Source: Sclerotiophoma versabilis (taxonomy: Eukaryota; Ascomycota; Dothideomycetes; Pleosporales; Didymellaceae). From it: 64,000 bases of DNA. The notes beneath the pieces are model-generated. The model worked only from the letters and a program-made list of their open reading frames with translations. It was not told the origin of the DNA and did no database searches. This document shows, in pieces, positions 44,014-54,849 of the stretch; position 1 is the first letter of the stretch, and each line of letters begins with the position of its first letter. The position numbers were made by a program, and so were the translations under genes. The stretch spans positions 1,116,001-1,180,000 of the forward strand of contig JAAROD010000049.1 of the NCBI GenBank assembly GCA_012274445.1, read 5' to 3'.

Positions 44014-46251
44014 CTACCTGCCATTGATACCTTCGCCATGGCCTTCCAACCGGTTCACCAGTTTCTTCACACCGCTCCACTCCTCGTTCCTCGTCTCAAC
44101 ACCACCCAAGTCCTGGCCGACTTCAAAGACTGTAACAACACCATCCATACCACCGACAGCAACGCGGCGACCTTCATTCCTCTCCCAGGCGACCTTGTTG
44201 AGACTGCGATTCATGTAGCCCGTGCCTGTGGGCATGTTCGCAAAAGCGCCTCTCTTGTTGTCGCTCGGCTTGATTGATTGGACAGGGACCTCGATATCGA
44301 TGTTGATGTCCCAGACCTCGAGGCTGCCTGCGCCATCGACGAGTGCGAACACGGATGGCTTGACAGGTGACCAGCGTGCATCGTAGACGAGGTCTTCGCG
44401 TGCAATGTCGAGGACTGGTGTGACTTGCTGTGTGGCACCAGGTAGAGTAGCGTTAGCGGAGCCAGTTGCCGCTGGCGGACGGACCTTCCATAGCTTGACG
44501 CTCCAATCCACACTGGAAGAGAGAACGAGGTCACCAAGGTCAATTTGTCCTTTTGTAGGGTGGAAATCAAGACTCATGACAGGGGCAGCATGGCCGGAAT
44601 ACTTGACCCGCCCGTCTACACCTGCTTTCGCGCCTGCGCGATCGTAGCGGTGGCATGGGTAGATTGAGCCTTCTTCTGTGCCGGCAAGGAAGTATGTTGG
44701 GTCTGATTGTGGGAAGGCAACACAGGTCACTGCCATGTCGTCGGTCTTTGCTGGTGGCGGTGAGGTAAGTTCGAGGAACTCCTGTGGTTGAGTGAGCATG
44801 TCCACTGTCCAGCCGCAGACAACGCCGTCTGTTGAGCAGGAGATGATGTTGTTTGCGTTTTGCGTGCCGACAATGTCTATCGAGTAGACAGGGTGCGTGT
44901 GTCCAGAGCCGGTCAGAGGTGTTTTCTGTACAGGGGCGGACTTTGCGCGAGTATCCCATAACAGGACCTGGCCTGAGTATGCACCACCGATGATGAGATT
45001 TGGGTGGAAGGGGGAGAATTTGGCTGTGAGAATGTCCGACTGGGCATGGAATATGTACTCGGGTCGGTCGTGCATGTGCATATTCCAGACCTGGATCAGA
45101 CCGTCTGGATCATGGGGAGCAGAGGGGTTCTTCGTGTATGAAGCTAGGATGAGTTCGGGGAACTGTAAAGAAGATTAGCCAGGCACGAAAGCGGAAGTCG
45201 AGGGCAATACCTTTGTAGAGAATCCCAGATCAGAGATCATCCTCTTCTTGCTCCATCTTTCGTCCCAAAACTGTGCGACCTCTTTGATGCGTCTGCCCTT
45301 CTTGCCTGCACTTGTACCGTAGCCCTCGTCCTCGTCGCCGATGTGCATTCCATCAAGCGCGTAGTCTGCCAGAATGTCGTATCCAAGCTGTTGGTCCAGT
45401 GCTCTCTCCAGCACTTTCGTGCTCCGCTCCACGAAGCCAATGAAGTCCTCCGAGTTCTCGACGGCAGTCAGCTCCTCGTTTGTAAGCGTCTTGAAGGGAT
45501 AGTTCTCGTCGGAGCTCGGGGCTGGGCCATGGTGGGGCGCTTGTCGTGCGGCCTTGATCTCCTCCTCTATCTCTTTGCGGAGCTGGTTGCGGATCTCCTC
45601 GTCCCTCTCTTTCTGTCTTCTGCTGAGCCGCTTGCTCCTTGGAGACCGTGTGGGGCTCTCGTCGCGCTCCGTGTCGCTCTCTCCGACGGCTCGTGACTTG
45701 GACGGGCTCCAGTCTATGCTTGCCTGCACGCCCTTGCTGTACGTGATGACCTCCCTCTGTGTGCTGGCTTCGGCGGGGACCTGGCCGTCACCGGCAGACT
45801 CGTAGACGGTCGCGAGCGGGCCGATGGAGATGGTCTGCGTGTGGCCATCCACCATGCGCGATTGGGCGGGCGAGGCGGGCTCATTGTCGCTGCTGAGCTG
45901 GCCGGCGCTGACGACCGAGGTCGGCCGTGTTGCACGCACGGCTGGCGAGCCCGGTTGGGTCGAGCCCGGGCGGCGGTCGCCAAGGATGTTGTTTATGAGG
46001 CTGTCGACGTCGGCGCGGCGGTCGAGGTCCTGGCTCCGTCGCGGCGTCGGCGACAGCACCTGCGCAGCGTGTCAGTGTTGTGGTTGGCAGGCGGGAGCGG
46101 GCCGGCGCACTTCGCCCAGGGGACTCGCGGTGGAGGACTGGCGGCTGGAGCCCGCCTGTTCCCTCCTGATCTCACGCTGTCTCTTCAGCTCGGCGAGCTT
46201 GGCCTTCTTCGCGAGGATCTCCTGGCGCCGCTGCTCGAACGAGGACTCCAT
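44014..46251 (-). CDS. Cytoplasmic dynein intermediate chain
   Basis: Three exons, 46251-46111, 46059-45211 and 45162-44014, give 712 residues. The protein links dynein heavy chain to light chains and dynactin. Its N-terminal helix (SFEQRRQEILAKKAKLAELK then RQREIRREQ) is the dynactin/NudE-binding coiled coil typical of the family. A Ser-rich disordered linker follows, with ITYSKGVQASIDW at the place of light-chain contacts. Then come FPELILASYTKNPSAPHDPD and WD40 repeats: IQVWNMHMHDRPEYIFHA, IIGGAYSGQVLLWDTRAKSA, HTHPVYSIDIVGTQNANNII, SGHAAPVMSLDFHPT and VLSSSVDWSVKLWKVRP. The end is EEWSGVKKLVNRLE. Both joins keep frame. It is divergent from ATP21 across 474 bases. Confidence 0.95.
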
Positions 46252-46315
46252 GGCGGCGGTCGGGGCGCGGGCGAGGCGGAGGCTGGGTGGGGGGTGAGCG
46301 CTGGGCTCCTTCGGC

Positions 46316-46375
46316 GGTGGGTGTCGTGGGTGCGGTGGGTGTCGTGGGTGCGGTGGGTGTCGTGGGTGTCGTGGG
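46316..46375. repeat. 18-bp tandem repeat, about 3.3 copies
   Basis: The unit GGTGGGTGTCGTGGGTGC begins at 46316, 46334 and 46352, the third copy changing at its end into TGTCGTGGG. It lies in the 5' leader of the dynein intermediate chain gene and upstream of ATP21. On the minus strand it is a CACCCACGACACC repeat, strongly strand-biased in G and C. Confidence 0.85.
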
Positions 46376-46725
46376 GGTGCAAGCTGCGCGGCGTCGAGTC
46401 CTACGCCCGCCTCCCAGACATGGCGGCTCGAGGAAAACAAGACGTGCGGCGGTCGTCGCCGTCGTCGTCGTGCCGGGCAGGCAGTGGCGCCTTAGTCAGG
46501 CCGGGGCCGTGCGCAGGTCGGGATGGAGCGCAGGAATCTTGCCATGGACGAGCAGCTCCTCCGCCCAACCTCTTCTATCCGCCTCGACGCCGCCGTCACA
46601 GCCCTCCGGACCTCGTACAGCGCTGCATCAGCCGTCGCAGCCCCGGACTTCCTGCCATTGGACTCGCTCGAGCCGCACAGCCGCAGCCGCAGTCGCAGCC
46701 GCACGCCCTCGCACGACAGCTCACC

Positions 46726-47172
46726 ATGTCTACCTCCGTCGGTGTCAACGTACGCTCTCCCCATCGCCTGCCCGCTCCCCGCACCCGCCACGCGTGCAGG
46801 CTGCGCGCCCGCGCTCTCCAGCCCCGCCGCAGATGCTAACGCCGATGACACAGGTCCTCCGATGGTCCGCCCTGGCCACCGGTCTCTTCTACGGCGCCTA
46901 CACCCAGCTGTCCATATCCGCGCGCGAGCGGGCGCAGGCCGAGCAGAAGGCGTACACCCACAAGGAGTCGCTGATCAGGCAAGCCAAGGCGGAGTGGGCC
47001 AAGACACATCCCCAGGAGCAGCCCAAGCCCTCGTCTGGCGGTACGTTCTCCAGCCCTCCAGTCCCCCGCCCCTCATGAGCGCCGCTTGCTAACAACCGCT
47101 GCAGCCAGCGCTGACCCCAAGGACCCCAACGCCGACCTGAACGCCGTCCTCGGAATCACAGACGAGAAATGA
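46726..47172 (+). CDS. ATP21: ATP synthase subunit e, mitochondrial
   Basis: Three exons, 46726-46749, 46854-47040 and 47105-47172, give 92 residues, the usual size. Subunit e lies in the membrane sector of F1Fo ATP synthase and promotes dimer formation and cristae shape. The start MSTSVGVNVLRWSALATGLF and the GxxxG motif GLFYG (residues 18-22), which mediates helix packing with subunit g, are diagnostic. A charged amphipathic segment follows (SARERAQAEQKAYTHKESLI) and a short acidic end. The first exon is only eight codons, and the first intron is 104 bases with a GATGACACAG acceptor. No cleavable presequence is expected. Confidence 0.9.
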
Positions 47173-47362
47173 GCGTGGGAGACGCACAGCGTAGAACCTC
47201 CCTTCTTCCCTTCTAGCATGGACATAATGGCCGCCCGACGGAAGCCAAGAGGCGAGATGCGGAAAAGCGGTCGATAATCGATAGTCGATAGTCTGGCGCG
47301 ACGGGTCAACCTCTTGTATTGTGTACCATCTGTACAGTATAGACGGCGGTTGCTCGCGTTTT

Positions 47363-47488
47363 CAATACACATGCTTGTTTCAATACACATGCTTGTTTCA
47401 ATACACATGCTTGTTTCAACACACATGCTTGTTTCAACACACATGCTTGTTTCAACACACATGCTTGTTTCGATACACATGCTTATTT
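47363..47488. repeat. 18-bp minisatellite, seven copies
   Basis: Seven head-to-tail copies of CAATACACATGCTTGTTT. Copies 1-3 are identical, copies 4-6 share CAACACAC, and copy 7 has CGATACAC and CTTATTT; a broken eighth piece (CACATGCTTCGC) follows. It lies in the 3' region between the converging ATP21 and DNM1 genes (gap 47173-47834), in which no other feature was seen. Each copy carries ACATGC/GCATGT, nearly palindromic. Confidence 0.95.
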
Positions 47489-47834
47489 TCACCTTCACAT
47501 GCTTCGCAAGCCCGACAACGCTACGAAGCTACAGCTCGCCCAGAAGCGACGTGTATCAAGTTGCGTGCTATCTTCTATACCCTACACTGCCCCCCGCGCA
47601 TCCTTGGCCGTGCAAACAGCGATTCCAGACCCAAGAGCGGAGTCCTCTCGACGCCCTGTCATCCAAGCCAACCACCCCACCGCCCACGCAGTTGCTTGTG
47701 ATCCGACAGAAGAGTAGAAATACGCATACAGCAGGCCTCCCGTCATCCCACATATCCACAAGTCCGCGGCCCCAGTACGCCAACCAGAAAGAGCATTTTG
47801 AATCCTACAGCTAATATCCTTACACCAATACATC

Positions 47835-50463
47835 TTACAGCACCTCGCCCACAATCTTGGCCGCCTCCTTGTACGTCTTGAGCAGCTTCTCGCACTTTTC
47901 CCGCTCCGCCTTGATCGTGTCATCTTCGTAGAGCAGCTCCTGGAACAGATCCTCCTTGTACAGCGAACTGACGAGCCGATTCTGCACCCCATCTTTGGAG
48001 TGGTTGACCAAGAGGTGCATAATCGCCTTGGGTACTTGATCCGCAATCGTCTCGCGCACAATGTTGAAGTAAGACGAGATGAGACGGCGGATGAGCTCCG
48101 TCTCCAGCGCCTCACGCTCTGTGAGCGCAGGAGCAGACTCAGGATCCGAGGGCTATGTACGTTAGTCACATGTATCCTACGCCCAGAAGATAGACTTACA
48201 AAGCCGCCTTGCATTTCTTGTATCGGGCTGCTTGACTCATCGTCGTCGTCATTCATGCTAAACGATGGGACCATAGGGGAAGGTGCCTTAGGGTCACCTC
48301 TCCTGATGCTCTGAGCAAAACTGGGCTCGATGTTCTGGCTGACGTGCCGACTGCCAGGTCGGTTGTCTAGTGTCAGCGATGGATTGTGTGCAGCTCCGCC
48401 GTCTTTGCCGAAGAAGTAGTTCAAGAAACCATCTCGTGCATTGCCACCCGAGCCCATCGGTGGTGGTGAACGGTTGCGGTTGTTAAGGTGACCTGAAATG
48501 CTGTTGTGAGAGCCGTTCATCAAGCGCCCAACTGCCGGCGACATACTGCGGCTGTTTTGTGTCTGGTGTTTCCTGAGCGGCAGCGCTTTGTCCGCAACCT
48601 TCTGCGACTCCTCCCCATCCTCTGGCGTCTCACCATTGGCACCATTCAGCTCCTTTAGCCTCTTCTGTTCGCGCTTCTTACGTTCTGCATCCTGAATAGC
48701 CTTCTTTTCCCTTGCCTCCTTATCTGCAATGACTGAGGACATGGCTGCTGCTGCGCCGAGGAAATTGGGGTGATTCGTGTTGATATATGCTCGCTGGATA
48801 TCAATGAGCGATGCAACATAGTGCGAACACGGTCCGAGCTGTTCCCTCAGCAGATCAGACACAACTTCGATAAGCTTGCCTTGTAATCTAGGGTATCGGG
48901 TCAATTCGGTCGAACCGCAGGTGTGGCAGATTTTGATGAGCTCTTCGTATACAAGCTCAACGCAGCGTTGACTCGGAATCTCGAGCAGCTTGATCTGCGG
49001 CTTAACAAGTAGGTCAAATGCCAACTCAGGAACGAAGAGACTCGGTCGGGGTCCGGTGGAGTTTCGGATAGCAGTGCGGATGTCGAGGACAGACAAATTC
49101 TGTGTGGGGTCGACCTGCTCCAGGGAATTACCAAACACCGAGTTGAAGATGTAGTAAATCCTAGCACCACCGCACAGCTCCTTGGTTGAGATTTCGGTCG
49201 AAGTACCATCAATGGAAGCGATGAAGGATGAAGCGAAACGGGTCATAAGTTGCAGAATCAGAGAGCCGCGGTGCTCCTTTCCTGTGAAAGCCACATCTCC
49301 GTAACTTGCCAGCTCTTGCTGTGTTTGTCCCATGAGGGTGTTCAGGCGCGCCTTGATGTCAGGTAGTCGGTCGCGAATGTGGGACATGAGCGTCTGGTTG
49401 AGGCTCTTTGCCAGGAACTGAGTACCGCATCGGTTGGCCATGTTCCTGTATGCTGGATGGTGCTTGAAGAAATCTCGTTCGGCCTGCAGAGCGTCCGCAA
49501 GAGGTCTGCCGCTCTGGATATCCGCTTGCGAACGGTTCACAATACCAATGAAACCAAGCTTCAAAGGGTATACACGTCCGGACAAAATGTCCATGGCGTT
49601 GGTTCCATGATCCATGAGATCCAGTTTGGTGAGGACACCAATCGTCCTCTTGCCCATGGGGTCGACATGGCGGGCCAACTTCAGTGCCTCAGAGTTGACA
49701 AGATCGACGTTTGCGGGGGACACGGCGAGGATAACGCTGTTCGGCTTGGCGATATATTCGGTGATGAGAGTACGTGTCTGCTTCTCGATATCTGACGGTT
49801 GATCGCCAATGGGTACCTGCAGCTGTCAGCGTCATGTCTTCTCAAGTAGAATCCATGACATACCTTGGTCAGACCAGGCAAGTCGACAAGCGTCAAGCTG
49901 AGAACGTGTGGAGAGTACACCTTCAGGTTGATGGGTTGCCTGTTAATACCCTTGTTATTTCCTGCTATCCTCGCTGTCTCAGCCTCAATCTCGCGCCTGA
50001 TTTCGGCAAAGTCGTAGAACCTCCGCCCAGGAATATGCAGAAACTCTCCCCACTCTTGTTGTCCTGCTACGCTGGCAGGTGTGTGCGGTACGTGGACCTC
50101 GTCACCTTCCTCGGCATCTTCGCGTTCGCTCGGGAGGTTGATCAGTTGCAGAATAAGCGGTCGCCGTGTTACAATGCCGCTGCCTCGGGGCAGAAAGTCC
50201 CTACCGACGATGTTCTCGAGGACCGAAGACTTTCCAGAAGACTGCGAGCCTACGACAACCTGGAAGGGTCAATATTGAGATCTTCACATGCCGTGGCGCG
50301 CAGCAGCAGAGCTTTCCACAGCGTCTGCTGCATCGCAGGTGCCTCGGCGAGAGGGGCAACGTACAATCTGAGGTAGGTCGAGAGAATCATTGCCGATGGT
50401 GTTAAAGACGAGGTCCTGGAGCCTGTTGACGATGTTGAGGAGCTCCTCTCCCAGCGACGCCAT
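47835..50463 (-). CDS. DNM1: Dynamin-related GTPase DNM1
   Basis: Four exons, 50463-50365, 50259-49864, 49816-48200 and 48152-47835, give 809 residues. It is the fission dynamin that constricts mitochondria and peroxisomes. GTPase motifs: G1 GSQSSGKSS near 37-45, G2 within GIVTRRPLILQL, G3 DLPG near 159-162, G4 TKLD near 228-231 and NRSQADI near 258. The middle domain has GGARIYYIF and NTNHPNFLGAAAAMSSVIAD, the pattern of Dnm1/Drp1 rather than Vps1. A variable B-insert rich in Ser/Asn (with GNARDGFLNYFFGKDG) precedes the effector domain, which reads LIRRLISSYFNIVRETIADQ, VPKAIMHLLVNHSKDGVQNR and ends KIVGEVL. The intron before exon 4 is at the insert/effector junction. Confidence 0.96.
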
Positions 50464-51569
50464 AACGCTGGTGGACGTGTGCGGTTTTGATGTTCCGGCT
50501 AACTTTGGCCTTCAGCAAGGTAAACAACAACGGCCTCGGTGGCTTCGAGATGGGTGCAGTCGTTGCGCAGGGGCGAAATGTCGGTGCCGAGGATGCAGAG
50601 ATGGCTCGCGCAAAAGTGGTGCCTGGATGCCTGCTGAATTGGGACTGAGGCTCGTGATGGAATGCAGCCCGTCGTCATAACGCTCGCTCAAGTCGAGACC
50701 TTGGAACGCTTCTTCCAACACGTGACGTCCCCACATCAAACACTCTACGGGCTGTCTCTGTGCTCTCCTTAATTTCATGCTTCGTCAACTTTCACTCGCA
50801 TGAAGGAGAAGTTGATATTGAGTATACCCATCACAGCCCATCCTCGCGCAATAAGAAACGCCGTGACTTGTACCTGCCAGACCGACGCGAGCATGTGCTA
50901 CAGACGCGGCGCGTGCTGCTCGCTAACCAACGAGGACCTCCAGCAGGCCGTGTGATACGTCACGCATCCCGGCCATCCACTGGCAACAACGGCTTCCAGG
51001 AACCCTCACCGGAGCGACATCACTGGTACTGCAAACATCTCGTTGTCCTCTCCTTGGTTCGGTTCGGGCAGCCGGGTATTATCGGTGAGCGGTCGCTGAC
51101 TCCAAAGTTCAAGTCACCAAAAGCCACAGGGCGGCTTATCTCTAACTCGGCCCAAACGACTATCAGCCTCAGCCTTATCTCGATCCAGCTCTCGGTCAAC
51201 AACGGTCACAGCAGATCATACTACGGTACCCCGGACTCCAGCTCCACATTTCTGTTGTCGCCCTTTATCTATGTTGACAGTCATTGATTGCTTGGATTGT
51301 AGCCGGCGGTTCTTGCTTGATGCAGCAAGTGAAGCTGCTAGGTGCTAGTAGTATAGCAAACCGGGCAGCTGTGAAAGCCCAGCGTTCATGAGACAAGATC
51401 AGGGTCCCATGATCAGCGTCCCAGCTACGTACCCCGAAGGAAGCCTATCACTATGATAAGGGTAGGTGTTATCAGCAAACATCGCCCAACAAAGCGGTAA
51501 GTCTGTGCTCATTGAGGTCTGGGGAAGGTACAAAGGCGGCGCAGTACTTATTTTTGTCGACGTCCTTGT
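50464..51569. promoter_or_regulatory. Divergent intergenic region with CRE-like sites
   Basis: About 1.1 kb between DNM1 and the hydrolase gene. It contains CACGTGACGT at 50719-50728 and GTGATACGTCA at 50952-50962, ATF/CREB- or bHLH-like elements by pattern. No gene was supported. Confidence 0.35.
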
Positions 51570-52535
51570 ATGCTCGCAATTTCCACACTCTGTACCTCCC
51601 ACAAGCAGTCTCTCCATCGTCCTTTGTCTACCTCCACTCCCATCCCGAACAACTCGGTTACAAAGAACTTGATTACACACACGCCTATGGCCTCCAAGAC
51701 TTTCAGTGAGCTACAAGAAGAGGAGTACACTTCGACCACCGTTGGAACGATCACATGCACGGCACCAATTCCTTTCGGCGGTGAAGAGCAATGGCTCTAC
51801 TTTCCAGACGATGGTAAATTCGATCTGTCGAGAGGATCAGAGAGAAGGATGGTCGTCGAATGCGACAAAGAACGCCACAACCACACCGGGTTCATGTTCG
51901 ATCCTGAAAGTGCCGTTCTGGTCGTTGTCGACATGCAAAACTACTTCGTCCATCCTCAATACCGAGATCACACTGCTGGTCTGAAGGCTGTCGAGCCTAC
52001 TTTGAGAGTGATTGAGCGGTGTAGGAAGGAGGGTATCCAGATTGCTTGGCTCAACTGGGGGCTGACCGAGCATGATTTGAGAGCTATGGCTCCAGCTATT
52101 CAGCGAGGATTTCATAAGACTCTGGGTTGGCACGTTGGACTAGGTGCTCAGCTACCAGGAAACCAAGGCCGATGCCTATTCAAACGGACATGGAATGCGG
52201 AGCTTTACGAGCCCTTCAAGGCCATTGCTCAACCTGGCGATTTATTCTTTGACAAAACACGTATGAGTGGACTGTGGTCTACATCCGAGCCTTTTCATCA
52301 GTACCTCCGCGATGTCGACAAGAAGACGCTGATCTTCGCTGGTGTGAACACTGATCAGTGTGTCTTTGGCACAGTGTCTGACGCATATTCGTACGGTTGG
52401 GACTGCGTGTTACTGGACGACTGCACAGGCACAATGACCGGACTGGGTGCCCAGGCTGTTGCTGAGTACAACATTGCGCAAAACATGGGATTTGTCACCA
52501 GTAGCAAGGAGTTCTGCAAGGCATACACTGTCTGA
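51570..52535 (+). CDS. Isochorismatase-family cysteine hydrolase
   Basis: Intronless. From ATG 51570 it encodes 321 residues; from ATG 51687, 282 residues. The core is the isochorismatase-like alpha/beta fold: AVLVVVDMQNYFVHPQYRDH with the catalytic Asp, GIQIAWLNWGLTEHDLRAM, FKRTWNAELYEPFKA, TRMSGLWSTSEPFHQYL and IFAGVNTDQCVFGTVSDAYS, where the Cys of TDQC is the nucleophile, then CVLLDDCTGT. Members hydrolyse amides or vinyl ethers, including nicotinamidase, ureidoacrylate and isochorismate enzymes; the substrate is not clear. The extra 39 residues of the longer form are Ser/Thr/Pro-rich with Lys, Arg and no acid, so a mitochondrial presequence or 5' leader are both possible. Confidence 0.92.
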   Translation: MLAISTLCTSHKQSLHRPLSTSTPIPNNSVTKNLITHTPMASKTFSELQEEEYTSTTVGTITCTAPIPFGGEEQWLYFPDDGKFDLSRGSERRMVVECDKERHNHTGFMFDPESAVLVVVDMQNYFVHPQYRDHTAGLKAVEPTLRVIERCRKEGIQIAWLNWGLTEHDLRAMAPAIQRGFHKTLGWHVGLGAQLPGNQGRCLFKRTWNAELYEPFKAIAQPGDLFFDKTRMSGLWSTSEPFHQYLRDVDKKTLIFAGVNTDQCVFGTVSDAYSYGWDCVLLDDCTGTMTGLGAQAVAEYNIAQNMGFVTSSKEFCKAYTV

Positions 52536-52882
52536 CTATCTGACGCATTTTTGGTGTCTGGCGTTCTATGGGTGGCTGTCTGCTCTATACTGTACTTCAA
52601 GCGCAAGCATGCGACTGCGAATACCCTTTTATATAGCATAAATGTATTAGTTTTCTCACAACTTGTTCATTGTGACGTTGTGTCAGCCAATCAACCGCGA
52701 CTACCAGAACAGTCGAGGATCTGCGATGTGACCTCAAATGACGACAAGGCGCAGGAGCAACTTCAATTGAGGAACAACCTCACGCGACAACTTCTTCTCC
52801 AAACTTCTTCTCACATCTCAAGTAGAGTTGAAAAAGACCGTATTACGACTGTCTAACACCTCCATTTTTCATAACCAGTAAC
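52536..52882. other. Short intergenic region
   Basis: About 0.35 kb between two same-strand genes; it should hold the 3' end of the hydrolase gene and the PEBP promoter. Nothing further seen. Confidence 0.35.
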
Positions 52883-53709
52883 ATGCGTGTACACACCTTG
52901 GTCGGTACTGCAAGCTTACTGCATCTCTACGGGGCTGTGCATGCTTTACCTACCGAGCAGCAGCCACTACAATCGAATGGCTCTCCAGATGTCCGAGCTG
53001 TACAAGCTGCGTATGTAGCTAAAACAGCCCACATGTTACAGTGCTAAGTCAACACAGACTCAAGGAAGCTGAGATCATCCCAACAGGTACACCAATCTAA
53101 AAGCTGATGTTTACACTCAACTCTAATACATCAAAAGTCATTGACAACTTCCTCCCAAGTCTGACTCTATCCGTGTCCTGGAAGAAAGCCGAGGCTGTGC
53201 TCGGCAACACTATCAAACCCAAGCACCTGCAGAATCCACCATCCATCACTCTACATGAAGACACCAGTCCCGGGAGCACCACAGACTCACACCCGACCTA
53301 TGTCATCACGCTTACCGATCCCGATGCACCTTCCCGCGATAACCCTGAATGGAGCGAGATGTGTCACTGGATTGCAACCAACGTCTCCATAACCCCCAGA
53401 ACCTTCTCCATTCTACCACTTCCCGAGCACGGCCTTACTGAGCAAGGCCTCAAAGAACAGGGCGGCCCCGATGATGTCGTCGAGTACAAGCCCCCTGGTC
53501 CGCCACCTAAGACTGGCAAGCATCGCTATGTGTTCCTTGTGTTTGCGCCGAAGAATGGGACGACAGAGCCGCTGCACTTGTCTGAGCCGAAAGATCGTCA
53601 GCATTGGGGTACGGGAAAGGTAGGTGGTGGTGTGAGGGGTTGGGCGGAGGCAAATGAGTTGGTTCCTGTGGCTGCGAACTTTGTGTATGCGAAGAACAAG
53701 AAGCAGTAA
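52883..53709 (+). CDS. Secreted phosphatidylethanolamine-binding protein (PEBP) family
   Basis: Three exons, 52883-53010, 53058-53086 and 53138-53709, give 242 residues; exon 2 is only 29 bases. The start MRVHTLVGTASLLHLYGAVH plus ALP looks like a signal peptide. The PEBP fold follows: ALKEAEIIPTVIDNFLPSLT, LGNTIKPKHLQNPPSITL, the CR1 ligand loop YVITLTDPDAPSRDNPEW, MCHWIATNV, EYKPPGPPPKTGKHRYVFLV (CR2) and a C-terminal helix near FVYAKNKK. In yeast the relative Tfs1 inhibits carboxypeptidase Y; secreted fungal PEBPs are uncharacterised. Both small introns are supported because skipping them breaks the conserved PTVIDNF segment. Confidence 0.92.
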
Positions 53710-53955
53710 GGAGCGAGACCAATGGGCAACCGTATCTCTTTGAAAGGAGCTTTTACACCCCCATCGAAGCATCGTCGTTTTCTTCCATGGCACTCTTTCC
53801 AATCTTTCACAATAATAGTTCGTTTGTACAGTATCATAATCTACATATTCTCAAACTCAAGGGGTATACAACTTGGACGAAACACAAAGAAAACATTTCA
53901 TCATCAGACCCCAACCTTCTCCATCCACATTTCTGAACGTAATCAACAGAGCAGC

Positions 53956-54849
53956 TCAGCCGTGTTTAGCGTACATTGGCTGCTTGCTGTGCCTCCTCCC
54001 AATGCAGAACTCAACAACCCACGTCACTACCACGATCAACATGAGCGCCGTCGCCGCCCACGTAAGTGCAAGAAACTTGCCGCCCCAGTGGGCCTGCAGT
54101 CCAATATTGCTGCCCTTGTCATTGATGATATGGCTCGCCTTGATAATAACAGCAGTGACAAGCGCGCTCGCAAGCCCAATAGCAAGGAAGGCAAGAAGCG
54201 AGACGAGGAAATTAACACACGCGGACAGTCGTCCGGAAAGCAGGACGGCCACCGCAGCAGCCAGGAGCGCGACGAAGATCAAGCCAATAGCGACGCAGTA
54301 CAGCACGAACATGGCTCCCATCAGCGCGTTGAGCGTCTTGATACCCGTCTCGATGTCATCGGGCCAGTTCAGGTCGTCGAGCGTGACGTTCAGCTTGGTG
54401 GTCTTGTTGAGCGCTTCCTCGAGGATGGCGGTCGGGTTGAACTTGTACATTGCGCGGTTCTTGCTGCACTCGGTCACGTTCTTGCTGATTTCATCTTCGC
54501 TGATTGTTGCGTTTGCGGCGTCGGTGGGCGTGTATTGGCCCTCGCAGTAGTTGAGCATGTGCGCGGAGTAGAAGTCTTCGATGCCGAGGCGCTCCTTGAC
54601 TTCGCCAATGGCGTCGTTGATGGTGGACGAGCCGTAGTTTTGGATTCCGTTGAGCAGGTTGGTGAGCGGGTTGGAGGTGTCGGTGGACCGCGTTTCGTTG
54701 AGAAGGGTCTCGCCTATCATGGAGGTGTTGAGCGTGAGGAGGTGGTAATCTTCCATGAAGCCCTGCTTGTGGCCGGCGAAAAGGCAGAGGAAAGAGAGGA
54801 TCAGGGCTGCTGTGCAGCATAGAGCCGGGATGAGGGCGACGGGACGCAT
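53956..54849 (-). CDS. SUR7/PalI-family membrane protein
   Basis: Intronless, 297 residues from ATG 54849. Four membrane segments: MRPVALIPALCCTAALILSF at the start, then after a large outside loop AMFVLYCVAIGLIFVALLAA, LVSLLAFLAIGLASALVTAV and FLALTWAATALMLIVVVTWV. The loop of about 150 residues carries several N-glycosylation sequons (NETR, NATI, NVTE, NKTT, NVTL) and MLNYCEGQYTP, the placement of the Cys typical of SUR7/PalI proteins. These act in eisosomes, wall integrity or ambient pH sensing; which one cannot be decided. An in-frame upstream ATG at 54987 is disfavoured because it buries the first membrane helix. It converges on the PEBP gene, 246 bases apart. Confidence 0.88.
   Translation of the reverse strand: MRPVALIPALCCTAALILSFLCLFAGHKQGFMEDYHLLTLNTSMIGETLLNETRSTDTSNPLTNLLNGIQNYGSSTINDAIGEVKERLGIEDFYSAHMLNYCEGQYTPTDAANATISEDEISKNVTECSKNRAMYKFNPTAILEEALNKTTKLNVTLDDLNWPDDIETGIKTLNALMGAMFVLYCVAIGLIFVALLAAAVAVLLSGRLSACVNFLVSLLAFLAIGLASALVTAVIIKASHIINDKGSNIGLQAHWGGKFLALTWAATALMLIVVVTWVVEFCIGRRHSKQPMYAKHG

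Noticed and set aside
53722..54822. Plus-strand open frame of about 360 codons antisense to the SUR7-like gene
   Set aside because: The minus strand gives four membrane helices and sequons; the plus reading is charged low complexity caused by complementing hydrophobic codons.
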